DNA of 64,000 nt from Parasponia andersonii (taxonomy: Eukaryota; Streptophyta; Magnoliopsida; Rosales; Cannabaceae), in the NCBI GenBank assembly GCA_002914805.1, contig JXTB01000224.1, positions 58,778 through 122,777 of the forward strand, given 5' to 3'. How positions within the stretch are numbered: the first letter of the stretch is position 1; each line of letters opens with the position of its first letter. Positions 35,210 to 46,265 of this stretch are shown here, piece by piece. Under the pieces are notes generated by a model. The model saw only the letters and a list, made by a program, of their open reading frames with translations. It made no database searches and was not told the DNA's origin. Position numbers and translations under genes: made by a program.

Positions 35210-35852
35210 AGACAAATAAAACAGAGTGAACTATACTCTTGCTTGTTTTGATTTGATTTAATTTTCTAGCTAGATCATCTTTAATTTGCTTTTCTTTTTT
35301 CTTTTTGTTTCTCAATTTGAGTTAATTTGCTTTCCTTTTGTCGGCCATGCACATTGTTATATAGACAATATGTCTATATTATATGTTGGAAACTTATCTC
35401 AAATTAACTCTGCTGAATGAGAAATCCAAAATAATACTAAAAAGGCAGCAGCATTACAGCCAAACACAACAAATAGGAAAAAGGAAAAGGGAAAAAAAAA
35501 TAATTTGCAGAAAATCGAAAGGCAAGTTCTAGATATCACAGTCTTTCAATATTGTATTCATGTTTCCATGATTCTGTACATGAACAAAATCCTCTCTAGA
35601 TTTTCCAAGTCATGCATGGTTATACAAATGTTAGAACTTATTCCCAATTGTAAATTACGTGAAAATTGTGACGTATGCGGTATTTAACACTGTACAATAA
35701 TAGAGTGCTCACACCTTTAAATTTACACATAGCTAGGTGCCACACGCATGTATGCTTACTGCCAAAATTCAAATTATATATATATACACTTCAAACAAGC
35801 CAATAGTACTATTAAGTGGATATGTAAAATCTAGTACTAATTTTTGGATCTA
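35210..35852. other. Spacer between GUB_WAK and pectate lyase remnant
   Basis: 3' UTR of the GUB_WAK gene and the flank of the pectate lyase C-terminal piece; the two genes converge here. AT-rich, with a short (TA)n at about 35777-35787. No further gene. Confidence 0.5.
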
Positions 35853-36437
35853 CTAACATGGTTTACCAACAACACAAGGAAGATGGCCTGCGCTGGAAGT
35901 CAAAGCAGGGACCATGGCCCCTTGAGCAACTTTAAATGACTGAGTTGGAGTGTAAAGTGGATTAGAGCTTCCCCAACCAGACTGAACAAAATAAGCGCCA
36001 TTCTTGAATACATCCTTTGAGGACCTCCATTTCCAATTTTGCCAACCGCTTTGGGACTCTCTCTTTGTGACCTGTTTGGCATAAGGATTCGTTGTAGAAG
36101 CTATAAAGTGGTTCCCTTCGCTGAATATGGTGGGATTAGCACTACCACCAACTGCATACATTTGCCATTCATCGTATCTATTGTTTGCCAAGTGGGCATA
36201 CCCAAACCTCACCCTGCAGGTGTTCATTAATTAATCGATATTTTATACATGAATCAGACAAAATTACTAATTAGACCATGCTGAAAGCCCACGTACACAA
36301 TTGAATATGGACGACTTATTATAGTTCTCCCACCTTAGCATTCGTTCAGTAAGTCCATCCCCAACACGGTTAAAGACTATTGTCACTTTCATAGCTGTAT
36401 CCGCGGTAAATTGGTCATTGTGTCCGAGTAGCATTAC
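35853..36437 (-). pseudogene. Pectate lyase, C-terminal exons (family PL1)
   Basis: Two exons are intact: 36437-36334 (VMLLGHNDQFTADTAMKVTI, then FNRVGDGLTERML) and 36213-35853 (RVRFGYAHLANNRYDEWQMY, then YAVGGSANPTIFSEGNHFIA), joined across GT-AG borders with the Arg codon split. The protein ends SAGHLPCVVGKPC before a TAG. These are the hallmark C-terminal motifs of secreted pectate lyases, which cleave de-esterified pectin by beta-elimination. The exon(s) before this, with the Ca-binding Asp and DHCS motifs, are absent; instead there is a short intron-like stretch and then copia DNA. The N-terminal part lies beyond it at 41208-41674. The gene cannot make an enzyme. Confidence 0.85.
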
Positions 36438-36698
36438 CTGTTAGTTAACACACAACTATAATGATTAAGATTAATCTAACTACTTTTTGCATGAGATTAA
36501 CAATCAACTACACAATAAGTATATCTTTGTTAAAAATGTGTTAGTTTTTAATATTTTTACAGCTGTGTTTTGGTGATCAAACCTATCTGACTCATTGCTT
36601 TATTACCATTGAATTTACTAGAATCGCGACTATTGCTAGCATACCTCCTGTATTTTTTTAACTTCGACAAATATGAGAAATCAGAGAAGAATTTTTAC
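36438..36698. other. Residual pectate lyase intron
   Basis: AT-rich DNA upstream of the acceptor site of the exon at 36437. It is probably the 3' end of the original intron, cut by copia DNA. No coding motif. Confidence 0.4.
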
Positions 36699-38010
36699 TG
36701 TTGAATTATTTTGTATCAATTAAAATTAATTACAAAATATTACAATTGTAAATTTGTAATTAATTAGGAGATATTTGTAATTAATTAGGAGATTTTTTAG
36801 TCCTATAAATTGTATCTTTCATAATCAAATAGACATACAAGAAAAACCATTTTTCATGGTATTAGAGCAGGATATGATAAACCAAATATATATTAAAAAA
36901 AAAAAATAGAACCGAACCTGTGACCTTTCGGCAAGATCCACGAGCAAACCTTATCAGAGCAGACAACACCAACACCTCAACCGCTGAACATTGTTTTCTA
37001 TTCTCTGTTTCTCCACAACTGGACCACCACCAAACCAAAATAGAAATGCCGTATACCATGCGAGAACACCTTAGCCTGCCTTGCCAAACCAGTGTACCAG
37101 AACCGTCCCACCTTACCTATTCCTTGCTGTATACCAGCTCACCAGATCGACCCAGCCACTGCCCACCACATCAGAGCCGCCGTTCCAGACCACACCTTGC
37201 ACCATCACCTGTGCCTTGCCGAGTCCCGCGCCGCCTTATCACTCCGCATCATGCCACCAGATGCCTAGATAACTCGCCGCTCATTAGTCCATGTCTCAGA
37301 CCCAGGCTTATGCCTCGCCAAGTCCTGCACCACACTGCACCGCTTCACGCCTCCGAACACTCAGACACAACACGTTACTGGAGAAGAAGAAGAAGGGAGA
37401 GCTGCTTAGGCCTAGACCCAATTCAATTATCCTTGGTTCATTAACCAGAAGTCAAGTAACTATATAAAAGCCTAACCCATTTACTTTGTTCATTTTTTAT
37501 TTTTCTTCCTAGCCTAGGCCTAGTTTTAGGCTAATTACCGTATAATCCATTCACATTGAAATCAAGATATTGCTAGTTCTTCCAAAAAAAAAAAGAGTGA
37601 ACAAGGTGAATCAACTGGTACCAAATCTGTTCTTATTTTAGTTCAGTCTGAAGGTATCTTCAATGCAGGCATTCAACTCACTGAAACAAATTATGATGTG
37701 TGATCCCAGTTGATAGAGATGCATATTACTGAACGGGAAAAACTCTCCTACATCATAGGTAAAACAACTCCACCTTCTGTGTTGGATAAAGGATATGAGA
37801 AATGGTATGCTAAAAATCAAAAAGTTAAACGTTGGCTTCTGATGTCTATGACTCTTGACATTATGAAGCACTACCTCCGTATTCCCACTGCTTGTGAAAT
37901 ATGGAATGCTTTATCCAAAGCCTTTTATGATGAAACTGATGAGATGCAAGTCTACTCCCTGCATCAGAAAGCCTTCTCAGCCAAACAAGGTACTGACTGA
38001 TTCAAATTAA
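36699..38010 (+). mobile_element. Copia element fragment A: short LTR, PBS, gag start
   Basis: A short LTR-like segment (36699-36856, 158 bp, TGTTGAATT...TTTTTCA) is directly followed by tggtattagagc (36857-36868), one base from the initiator-tRNA-Met primer site. A GC-rich leader (about 36910-37440) and a gag region follow. The sequence breaks off near 38010 and changes to unrelated DNA. The LTR differs from the one at 40834-41207, so fragments A and B are probably different elements or a recombinant. Confidence 0.6.
37590..38000 (+). pseudogene. Copia gag, N-terminal part
   Basis: Reads as a UBN2-type copia gag: IQLTETNYDV, then stop, SQLIEMHITEREKLSYIIGK, then EKWYAKNQKVKRWLLMSMT and ACEIWNALSKAFYDETDEMQ. 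The conserved Trp after NYDV is a TGA stop at 37701-37703 (TGG to TGA), and the reading frame ends at about 38000. Gag would form the virus-like particle; this copy is dead. Confidence 0.75.
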
Positions 38011-38154
38011 TGAAGTCTTTTCCCAAGTGCAGGAGTATTAAAGTAATAAATTACTTGATGAGACCGAGGTCAATCCACAGGAAGTTTAGTAAATAATACA
38101 AGACCATAACACATATATTGCAAGAGACAATAGAAACAAGTTAATCACTAAAGT
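38011..38154. other. Junction between copia fragments
   Basis: A stretch with no coding match (cccaagtgcaggagtattaa, then gatgagaccgaggtcaatcc) joins the broken gag to the pol of fragment B. It is either element leftover or a small third insertion. Confidence 0.35.
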
Positions 38155-40820
38155 GTCAATGACAAGAAATAGAATGTTCTTGTTGCACATTCAAAAATGA
38201 CATAGCAAAATGTCTAAAGGCTTGCTACAAAGATTCATCATGGCTTCAGCACCTAAGGTTTGGACATCTCAATTTTAGTGGCCTAGAATTACTAGCAAAG
38301 AAACTTTCCAAAAGAATCGAGTTCCCGAGCCCATAAACCGCTTGAGCTCGTACATACCGATGTGTGTGATCCAATAAGATCAAGCTCTCTTGGTAAGAGT
38401 AACTACTTTATCCTATTTATCGATGATTTTTCAAGAAAGACCTGGGTGTATTTCTTGAAGGAGAAATCAGAAGTGTTCAAAAAATTCAAGAAGTTCAAGG
38501 CACTTGTTAAAAATGAAAGTGGTCGAAGTGTCAAGGCAATGAGATCTGATAGAGGAGAAGAATTCACATCTCACGAGTTTCAGAAGTATTGTGAAGACAA
38601 CGATATCTGTCGTCCTTTAATAGTACCAAGATCTCCCTAATAGAATGGTATCACAGAAAGGAAGAATAGAACAAGATTAGACATAGCCAGAAGTATGCTC
38701 AAGAGCAAAGGAATGCCAAAAGAGTTTTGGGCTGAAACTGTAGCTTGTGCAGTTTACCTGTCAAATCGCTCTCCAATAAGAAGTGTATGGAGAAAGACGC
38801 CACAAGAAGTTTGGAGCAGAATAAAGCCTAGAATCTCTCACCTAAAAGTGTTTGGAAGCATAGCTTATGCTCACATGCCTGATGAAAAGAGAACCAAGCT
38901 TGACAATAAAAGTAAAAAGTTTGTCTTCATCGGCTATGACTCTAACTCAAAAGGCTACAAGCTTTATAATCCAAGCAATGACAAGACTATTATTAGTCGC
39001 GATGTGGAGTTTAACGAAGAAAGCACCTGGGAATGACACACACAAGAGGGAAATTATGACTTCCTATCATACATTGAAGAAGAAAGCGAACAACAAAGAA
39101 TGGAGCAAGTAAGAGAAGAACTGTAAGAGCTTGTTACCTCACCTACTTCACCAATGGCAAGCACTCATCAAGAAACAATACCAGGGTTGTCTTCAAGCAG
39201 CAGTTCAAGTGAAAGGATACCAAGATTAAGAAGCTTACAAGAGATATATGAGGTGACAGAGAATCAAAATGACTTGACTCTCTTTTGCCTCCTTGCTGAT
39301 TGCGAACCATTAAGCTTTGATGAAGCTACACAAAGCAAAGAGTGGCAAGATGCTATAGATGAAGAAATAAAAGCGATCACAGAGAATGATACATGGGAGC
39401 TTGCTACACTTCTAAAATAGCACAAAGCAATCGGCGTGAAATGGGTTTACAAGACTAAAAAGAATGCTAAAGGAGAAGTGGAGAGATATAAGGCAAGATT
39501 GGTCGCGAAGGGATATAGTCAAAGACCCGGCATAGACTATGATGAGGTATTTGCTCTTGTCGCCTGTCTAGAAATGGTACGACTGATCATCTCATTGGCT
39601 ACTCAAAATAAATGGAAAATTCATCAAATGGATGTCAAGTCTGTTTTCTTAAATGGAATCCTTGAAGAAGAAATCTATATAAAGCAACCATCTGGGTATG
39701 AGATTAAGGGACAAGAAGATAAGGTCCTAAAGTTGAAGAAGGCCCTTTATGGGTTAAAGTAAGTGCCAAGAGCATGTAATAGCCGCATCGACAAGTACTT
39801 CCAAGATAACAGCTTCATTAAATGTCCTTATAAACATGCGTTATACATCAAAGTAAAAGATGGAGATATCTTGATCGTGTGCCTCTATGTTAATGATCTG
39901 ATCTTCACAGGGGATTTTCCATTCATGTTTGAAGAGTTTAAAAAAACAATGACAAAGGAGATCGAGATGACTGACATCGAACTTATGTGTTACTATCTTG
40001 GCATAGAAGTGAAGCAAGAAGAAGATGGAATTTTCATTTCACAAGAAGGCTATGCTAAGGAGATCATCAAGAAGTTCAAGATGAATGATTTCAAGGCTAT
40101 CAATACACCGATCGAATGTAGAGTCAAGCTATCAAAGCATGATGAAGGAGAAAAAATGGATCCAGCACTCTACAAGAGCTTAGTTGAAAGTTTGTGCTAC
40201 CTGACTTGCACAAGAGCTGACATTCTCTATGCTGTGGGCCTGGTCAGTCGTTACATGGAATCTCCAACAATCACTCACTTGAAAGTTGCCAAAAGAATCC
40301 TTCGCTATATTAAAGATACAACTAACTTTGGCTTACAATATTTATCATCTAATAATTATAATCTTGTGGGTTATAGTGACAACGATTGGAGTGGAGACTT
40401 AAATGATCGAAAGAGTACAAGTGATTCTTTATAGGAGATACTGCTTTTACATGGATGTCTAAGAAGCAACCAATCGTCACACATTCAAGTTGTGAAGCAG
40501 AGTATGTTGCAGCTAGATCATGTGTCTGTCATGCGATTTGACTATAAAATTTGTCTAAGAAATTATGCATTTTGCAAAATGAACCCACTAAGATCTATAT
40601 TGACAATAAATTAGCAATTGTTTTAGCAAAGAATCCCATCTTCCATGATAGAAGCAAGCACATCGATACCCACTACCATTATATAAGGGAATGTATTGCA
40701 AGAAAGGATGTGCAACTGAAGTATGTGAAGACTCAAGACTAAGTGCCAGATACTTTCACCAAACTACTCAAGCATGAAGATTTTCTTAAGTTAAGAAATT
40801 TACTAGGTGTCACAAATTAA
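38155..40820 (+). pseudogene. Copia pol: integrase, reverse transcriptase, RNase H (broken)
   Basis: Integrase covers about 38341-39030 (HTDVCDP, IDDFSRKTWVYFLKEKSEVF, RSDRGEEFTSHEFQKYC, then WVFG-type LKVFGSIAYAHMP). RT covers about 39340-40110 (NDTWEL, KWVYKTKKNAKGEVERYKAR, QMDVKSVFLNGILEEEIY, ALYGLK). RNase H follows (VGYSDNDWSGD, then SSCEAEYVAA and HIDTHYHYIRE). Lesions: tandem stops TAA-TAG at 38638-38643 where PQQNG is expected, a stop at 39418-39420, a TAA at 39760-39762 replacing Gln in ALYGLKQAPRA, a frame break near 40432 and further stops after it. The RT catalytic YVDD reads YVND (AAT at 39892-39894), which alone should kill polymerase activity. Confidence 0.9.
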
Positions 40821-40833
40821 GTTTAAGGAGGGA

Positions 40834-41207
40834 TATTAGAAATAAACCTTTTTTGTGACCCATTGGGCCATAATTTAGTTGTTTGGGCTTATATTATGAG
40901 TTGGACTTATTTTGGTATGTGTGTGTCTAATAGCCCATAGTTTAACATCTAATTTTCTAGAGTATTCTTGTATTTGCTAGATTACTCTTGTATTTTATAT
41001 AATTAATTAGGTGGTGGAGGTTACATGGAGTATCTAGAATCATCCTTGAAGTAGTATAAATAGAGTGCTCCTCCCCCTATTTTGTACCAAGCAAAAGAGA
41101 AATAATTCAAGTAATAATACAAGATTTTCTCTTCCACCAAAATTCTTTCTAGTTTTTTCCTTAATCTTTCTAGTCTTTCTAGCCTTAAAAACATCCTATT
41201 TCAAACA
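40834..41207 (+). repeat. Copia 3' LTR (374 bp)
   Basis: Begins tattagaaataaacc right after the purine-rich aaggaggg and ends tttcaaaca at 41207. A TATA box (TATAAATAG, 41055-41063) and an A-rich part with a possible poly(A) signal sit where a U3/R boundary is expected. The first dinucleotide is TA instead of TG. Confidence 0.75.
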
Positions 41208-41674
41208 CTTGTAACTATTCATAATTATCTCGTTCTTCAGCATAATAACCATGTCCTTGGCGAAGACGATCCAAAGTGGTGCCGTTTGAATTACGCCGTA
41301 TCGAAGTGTGCCCAGTTTGGGATCCGTAGGGTCATCAGATGAGCTGGTGACGATGTAGATTCTCCCATTTTTCCCTTCTGAGGTGTTCTTGCCAAAGCCC
41401 ACGGCGCAGTCGGCCAAGGCTCGGCGGTTGCTCACCCAATTCAACTTGGCGCGCCAGCATGCGTCAATTACATTCATGATCTTCTTGGGAGTAGAAGTTG
41501 TAGAACTGATTTGGGGACGTAGTTTGAGATGGGGTTTGGGGTGTTGTAGTAATTATCACCAGAGGAATAGGCTTGCATTGTTGAAGTAATGTGAGATAGT
41601 ACAATGCATGAAATTAGTAGCAAAATAAGGGCTAGAATATTAGCCATCGGGTTAATATTTTGTAGTGAAGACAA
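41208..41674 (-). pseudogene. Pectate lyase, N-terminal exon (family PL1)
   Basis: The reading starts MSSLQNINPMANILALILLL, with a secretory signal from the second Met (41647), and continues to NTPNPISN. A frame change near 41500 then leads into [20 protein letters not shown], followed by [34 protein letters not shown] and [16 protein letters not shown]. These are the N-terminal motifs of secreted pectate lyases (DxCWR, ADCAxGFG, KxGxIYxVTxxxDD, GTLRYGVIQ). It stops at the Lys codon before the expected TIDGRG, where the copia LTR is joined. With 35853-36437 it forms one broken gene; the catalytic centre is missing. Confidence 0.85.
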
Positions 41675-42190
41675 TTAGGATTTGGGAACAAAACTATAGT
41701 CGACAATAGAATTTTTATGGTTATATTTATATAAATATAGGTGATAATCAGATATCACAAGGTGGTGACCACGATTTATTTGATGTATGTTTGAATTTTC
41801 ATAATATATATAGTTGTTCAGCGAGATTTTTGGGGCTCCACAAAAACGTGACCGCACGAAGTTGGCTTGGTCGATATTCCAATTATAAATATATATATAT
41901 ATATTTATATTTATAGGTTGTCATTCCTTAAGTTTTTTTCTAACAACGGATAAAATATTTTTTAAGTCATTAAATCATCATTTAATAATGATTGAGGTGT
42001 ATAAAAAGATATGCACCATTAATATTTTTTCTCTTTTATTTTTTAAATATAAAAAAACATGCATAATAAATTTTCATTAGAAAATGTTACCTATGTATAG
42101 GTAAAAAAAAAATACCCGCTGAATTGGTGCAATATATATATATAAACAAGAGAAAATATAGTATACATCCAAATTTTTAAAATTGGTTGA
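41675..42190 (-). other. Upstream flank of the pectate lyase remnant
   Basis: AT-rich, with a short (TA)n at about 41888-41902. It would have held the promoter of the lyase gene; no clear promoter motif was fixed. Confidence 0.4.
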
Positions 42191-45100
42191 GTATATATTC
42201 AAATTTTAAAATTTATAGCCATATGTCTGCTATTTAAAAACCACAAGCTAATTAATTCGTACTTTTTCATTTTTTTCCTTAATGAAATAATTCATTTTTT
42301 TTTTGTTTGTCTTTTCTTTTTCTGTAATCTCTTTCCTTAATGAAATAATTCATTTTTTTTTGTTTGTCTTTTCTTTTTCTGTAATCTCTCATTTTTCTTT
42401 CTCTTATGTCTCTCTCTCTCTCTCTCTTTTCTCTTTTATTTTCTTTCTTTTTTTTTTCTGAATCTTTCTTATTCCTCCATTGATTTTTCTCTTCAATATC
42501 TATAGTTTTCTTTGGATTTATAGCGGCTTTGTGTATTTTCCAGCGTATATCTCCATTATTCTTCTTCTTTGGCATTGTTTGATTTATTATTATCTTCTTT
42601 GGGATCGTTTTATTTATCTTCTCAAATCTCTGGCATTTTTGGCAATTTGTGCATTTACTTTGGTCGAATTTCCGATATTTTTTATTTTGATTTTATTTCA
42701 GTACGTATTATTGTCTTGATTTTGATTTGATTATAGCGTATATTGGTTTTGGGAATTTTCATTTATATTGAGAGTTCATATTACAACTAATATTAATTTA
42801 AGTATAATATTATTTTTTGTTAGGACTTAATAGCTTTTTTGTATTTTGTTATGTGTTTTAAAATTAGTTTTTATAATTGGCAATGGTTCATTAATATTTT
42901 GTTGTAATATATGTGATATTTATAATAGTATTTGTGATCTGTTTTGTAGTATATGTTAATATTGTTCACTAGTAATATATTCTGCATTTCTTATTTGGTT
43001 CATATATTTTTAGTCTTGGTATATGTGATTTTTGTATTGTCATATGCTTTTTTTTTGGTATTATTGATTGTAGATGTTTATTACTCTTATTTAGTTCATA
43101 TATTCTTGGTCTTAGTATCATTATTATTTTTTTTTTTGTAATAGTATATATTGTGTAGTTATTGCTGATTAACATATTAATTATCTTGTTATTGTTGATC
43201 AAGAGTTTGAACTTAGATATATTATTATTTGTTCTAGTTTTTTGTGGTACATGATTTTTTATGTTGAATACAAGGATTTTTTTAACTTGGTATACGTATG
43301 TATGTATCTCCTGAACTAGTAAATGTGATATTATTTTTTTATTAATATTTGTTTTTTGGTTTTTTCGTACAGGTTTATATACTGATTATAAAATTGATGA
43401 AGATTGAATTTAAAGTATTTTTTTATGGCATTTAGAGTTTCTATTAAAGGATGATGTCATTATAGGCCTATGATATCAGTTTATGGGACATAGACATCAT
43501 TATTTTTTTTATATTGAGTTTATAGTTTGTTTTATTTTGAAACGAATGAGTTTTTCTTTTTTATTTTTTATATCTAGGTATATGAATTTTTGGTCTTGGT
43601 ATATAGACATTTTGTCTTGGTATATTTGGTTATATACTAAATTTATTATTTTAGATATTTGATATTGTTATCTTGTTTCTAAGTTTTTATACTTTTAGAT
43701 ACATGAATTTTTAGTTTTGGTGTATTGAATTCTGTCATGGTATATAAGGCTATGCACCAAATTCCTTGATATATTATTGAATTTATCTTTTGTTGGTGGA
43801 ACAAAAAATTCATTATTGTGTATAATATATATATACCAGATTATGTCCGAATACATATATTATTGGCGAACTCTTACAAAGTAGTGAAAAAAAAATATTA
43901 TAAATGATTTTTGGAGTTGAGTGATTGTATATAAATATATATATATATTGTGTTCGAAATGATAAATTTATATACTATCTCTTCATTGCGTTATGGTATT
44001 TGAGTATAATATACTAGTTCATATATCCCATCAGAGTATTTGAAGTTATATACTTATTTCATATTAGAATAAACCATGAATAAAATCTTATGTACCTAGC
44101 TCAAAAAATTATATACCATAAAGAGAGAATTTTTTCAATATATATTATCATTCTTAAACAATTTCATTTTTTTTTGAAATTATTCAAGTATATCTCACAA
44201 AGTGAATTACCAGAAGTAAGTAAGCAATGATTTATATCAAATTGTATTACATAAAACACATAAACTAACAAGAAAATTATCTAATGTTGAATATCTTTAC
44301 AATTAAAAGTATTTAATACAATAATCTTTGTCAAACTAAAAAAACTAAATTATCTTTGCTAAATCAGAATAAGAGCATATATTCTATATTATGTTCATTT
44401 TATGTTTCCGAATCACTTCTGTATCCCATTCTTATCCTGTCTTTGGCCTAATGATAGAGTTCTATGACTATCTTTTGCCAATAAAATACAATTTTGTCTT
44501 ATGTTATTTCTGTTATGCTGACATTCTTCATTAATGTCGGTACTCTTTTGATCACAAAAATTCCACAATCAGTTTTGTTTTCTGCAAGAGAAGCTGTCAG
44601 ATTTTATAAGTCATGTACCAAGTATAAAAAATCATATACCATGTTCAAATTAACATATACCATAATGAAGTGTCAAACAAATACACAAGGTTATAAACTA
44701 AAAATATAAACTTATTAATTAAACATAAATTAAATAGATTTTGAACAAAAAAAACAAACATAAATTGACAAATTTATGAACTATATAGATAAATTCAGAA
44801 ATTGAATGAATTAAATAAGAGGTACATAATATATATAAACCATAATTGTAACACCGTGAACCACACTCACAAATTCATGAATTAAAAACATAAATTTATG
44901 AATCAAACAGAATAATATCAATAAGAAAATCAAATAGAACCAGATATCTAATTTTATATATCAAATAAATTTTTTTTGAGAATATATATTCTTATATCAG
45001 AAATAAAATTTTATAAACCAAAGACATAAACTTATGAACTACATTAACAACTTTATGAATTAGAGATAAAATTTTATGAACTAAACAACTTATGAATTTG

Positions 45101-46265
45101 AACTAAAAACTAAAATATATGAACTAAAGACTTAAAGTTAGGAACACAATGTGCCAAGAAATAATTTGTATGATATATATTCTCATATATGAAACATAAC
45201 TTTACGAAACATAATTTTATGAACTAAAGATATAAAGCTATGAATTGCATTGACTACTTTACGAACTAAGTACATAATTTCATGAACCAAAGACATAAGT
45301 TTATGAACTAGACAAAAATCAAATATGTACCAAATAAATGGTAAATCCAACCCCAAATTCTCTCACATTCAAATTTCTACCAAAATCTCTCAAATTATGA
45401 ATATATATACTAGAACATGAATGTTATGAACTCATTCAAAATTCAATATACTACATATAAAAAATTATGAATCAAATTTATATGAGTTAGATCAGATTTA
45501 ATATATATTAAAACTCATATATTTTACCATAATCATTAACTAAAATAGGAATTCTTCAACAAAAAATAAAAATCTATAAATTTTCAATTGAATATACCAA
45601 AAACTAGAACCTCGTAATAACAATGTCGTAAACTATATTCAAATTTCTATGTGCTACATATAAAAAACTATAAACCAAATTTTATACGAGTTAGATTAGA
45701 TCTGGCATATACCAAAACTCATATTTTTCACCATAATCATGAATTAAAATAGGAATTCATCGACTAAAAATAAAAACTCCTAAATTTTCAATTGAATCTA
45801 CCAAAAACTATGACCTTAAAAACGATTAAATCTAAGTATTTCACCTAAAAATAATTAAAGAATAAAAATGAATCTATTAAAAACTTAAAACACAAGTTAA
45901 TAAAAAAAAAAGTGAAGATTAATCGATGTTGATTTACCTTTAGATCTGCAAGTTTATCAATATAATTTGAAAACTTCTCAATAGAGCTTCAATCTTTATT
46001 GATAGAGTTTTAATGTTTGTGGTTGAATTTAAAGATCGTTTTAAATTGAAGTTCACTTCATATCTAATAATAATGAAACTTCGATACTGACACTCGTGAA
46101 GAAGAAGAAATTGATATCGATGAAGATTTATAAAGAAAGAAAATCGTAATACATATTTTTTTTTCTTAAGCATTAAAATTAGGAAACATGATTCAATAAA
46201 AATATTTTTGGTAAAGACTTCCAACCGGTCGTTTGATTATAAAAAGTGAGCTACAGACATTTATA
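42191..46265. other. Low-complexity block, possible Mutator-like or fold-back element
   Basis: About 4 kb with no gene. The left half (42950-43760) repeats 'cttggtatatgtga' and 'ggtatat' units; the right half (44600-45330) repeats 'catataccata' and 'ttatgaactaaagacataa' units, roughly the complementary motif, as two inverted arms would show. The outer ends share a short imperfect inverted match ('tatagccatatgtctgc' near 42218 against the complement of 'ctacagacatttata' near 46250). A 58-bp tandem duplication (units starting at 42275 and 42333) lies at the left. The element identity is inference. Confidence 0.35.
42275..42388. repeat. Two-copy 58-bp tandem repeat
   Basis: Both units read 'ttccttaatgaaataattca' followed by a T-run and 'gtttgtcttttctttttctg'. 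They are nearly identical, so this is a recent duplication or slippage. Confidence 0.85.

Larger units (their letters stand above)
38155..41207 (+). mobile_element. Copia element fragment B: pol and 3' LTR
   Basis: In order: GAG-pre-integrase (HLRFGHLN), integrase, reverse transcriptase, RNase H, polypurine tract (aaggaggg, 40825-40832) and a 3' LTR. This domain order (integrase before RT) defines Ty1/copia. The 5' LTR, gag and protease of this element are missing. The LTR ends exactly at the pectate lyase codon for Lys in NSYK, showing that it sits in that gene. Confidence 0.85.

Noticed and set aside
36920-37444. 174-codon Pro/Ser/Arg-rich open frame
   Set aside because: It lies in the GC-rich leader between the copia primer-binding site and gag; the composition is low-complexity and no gag motif appears in it.
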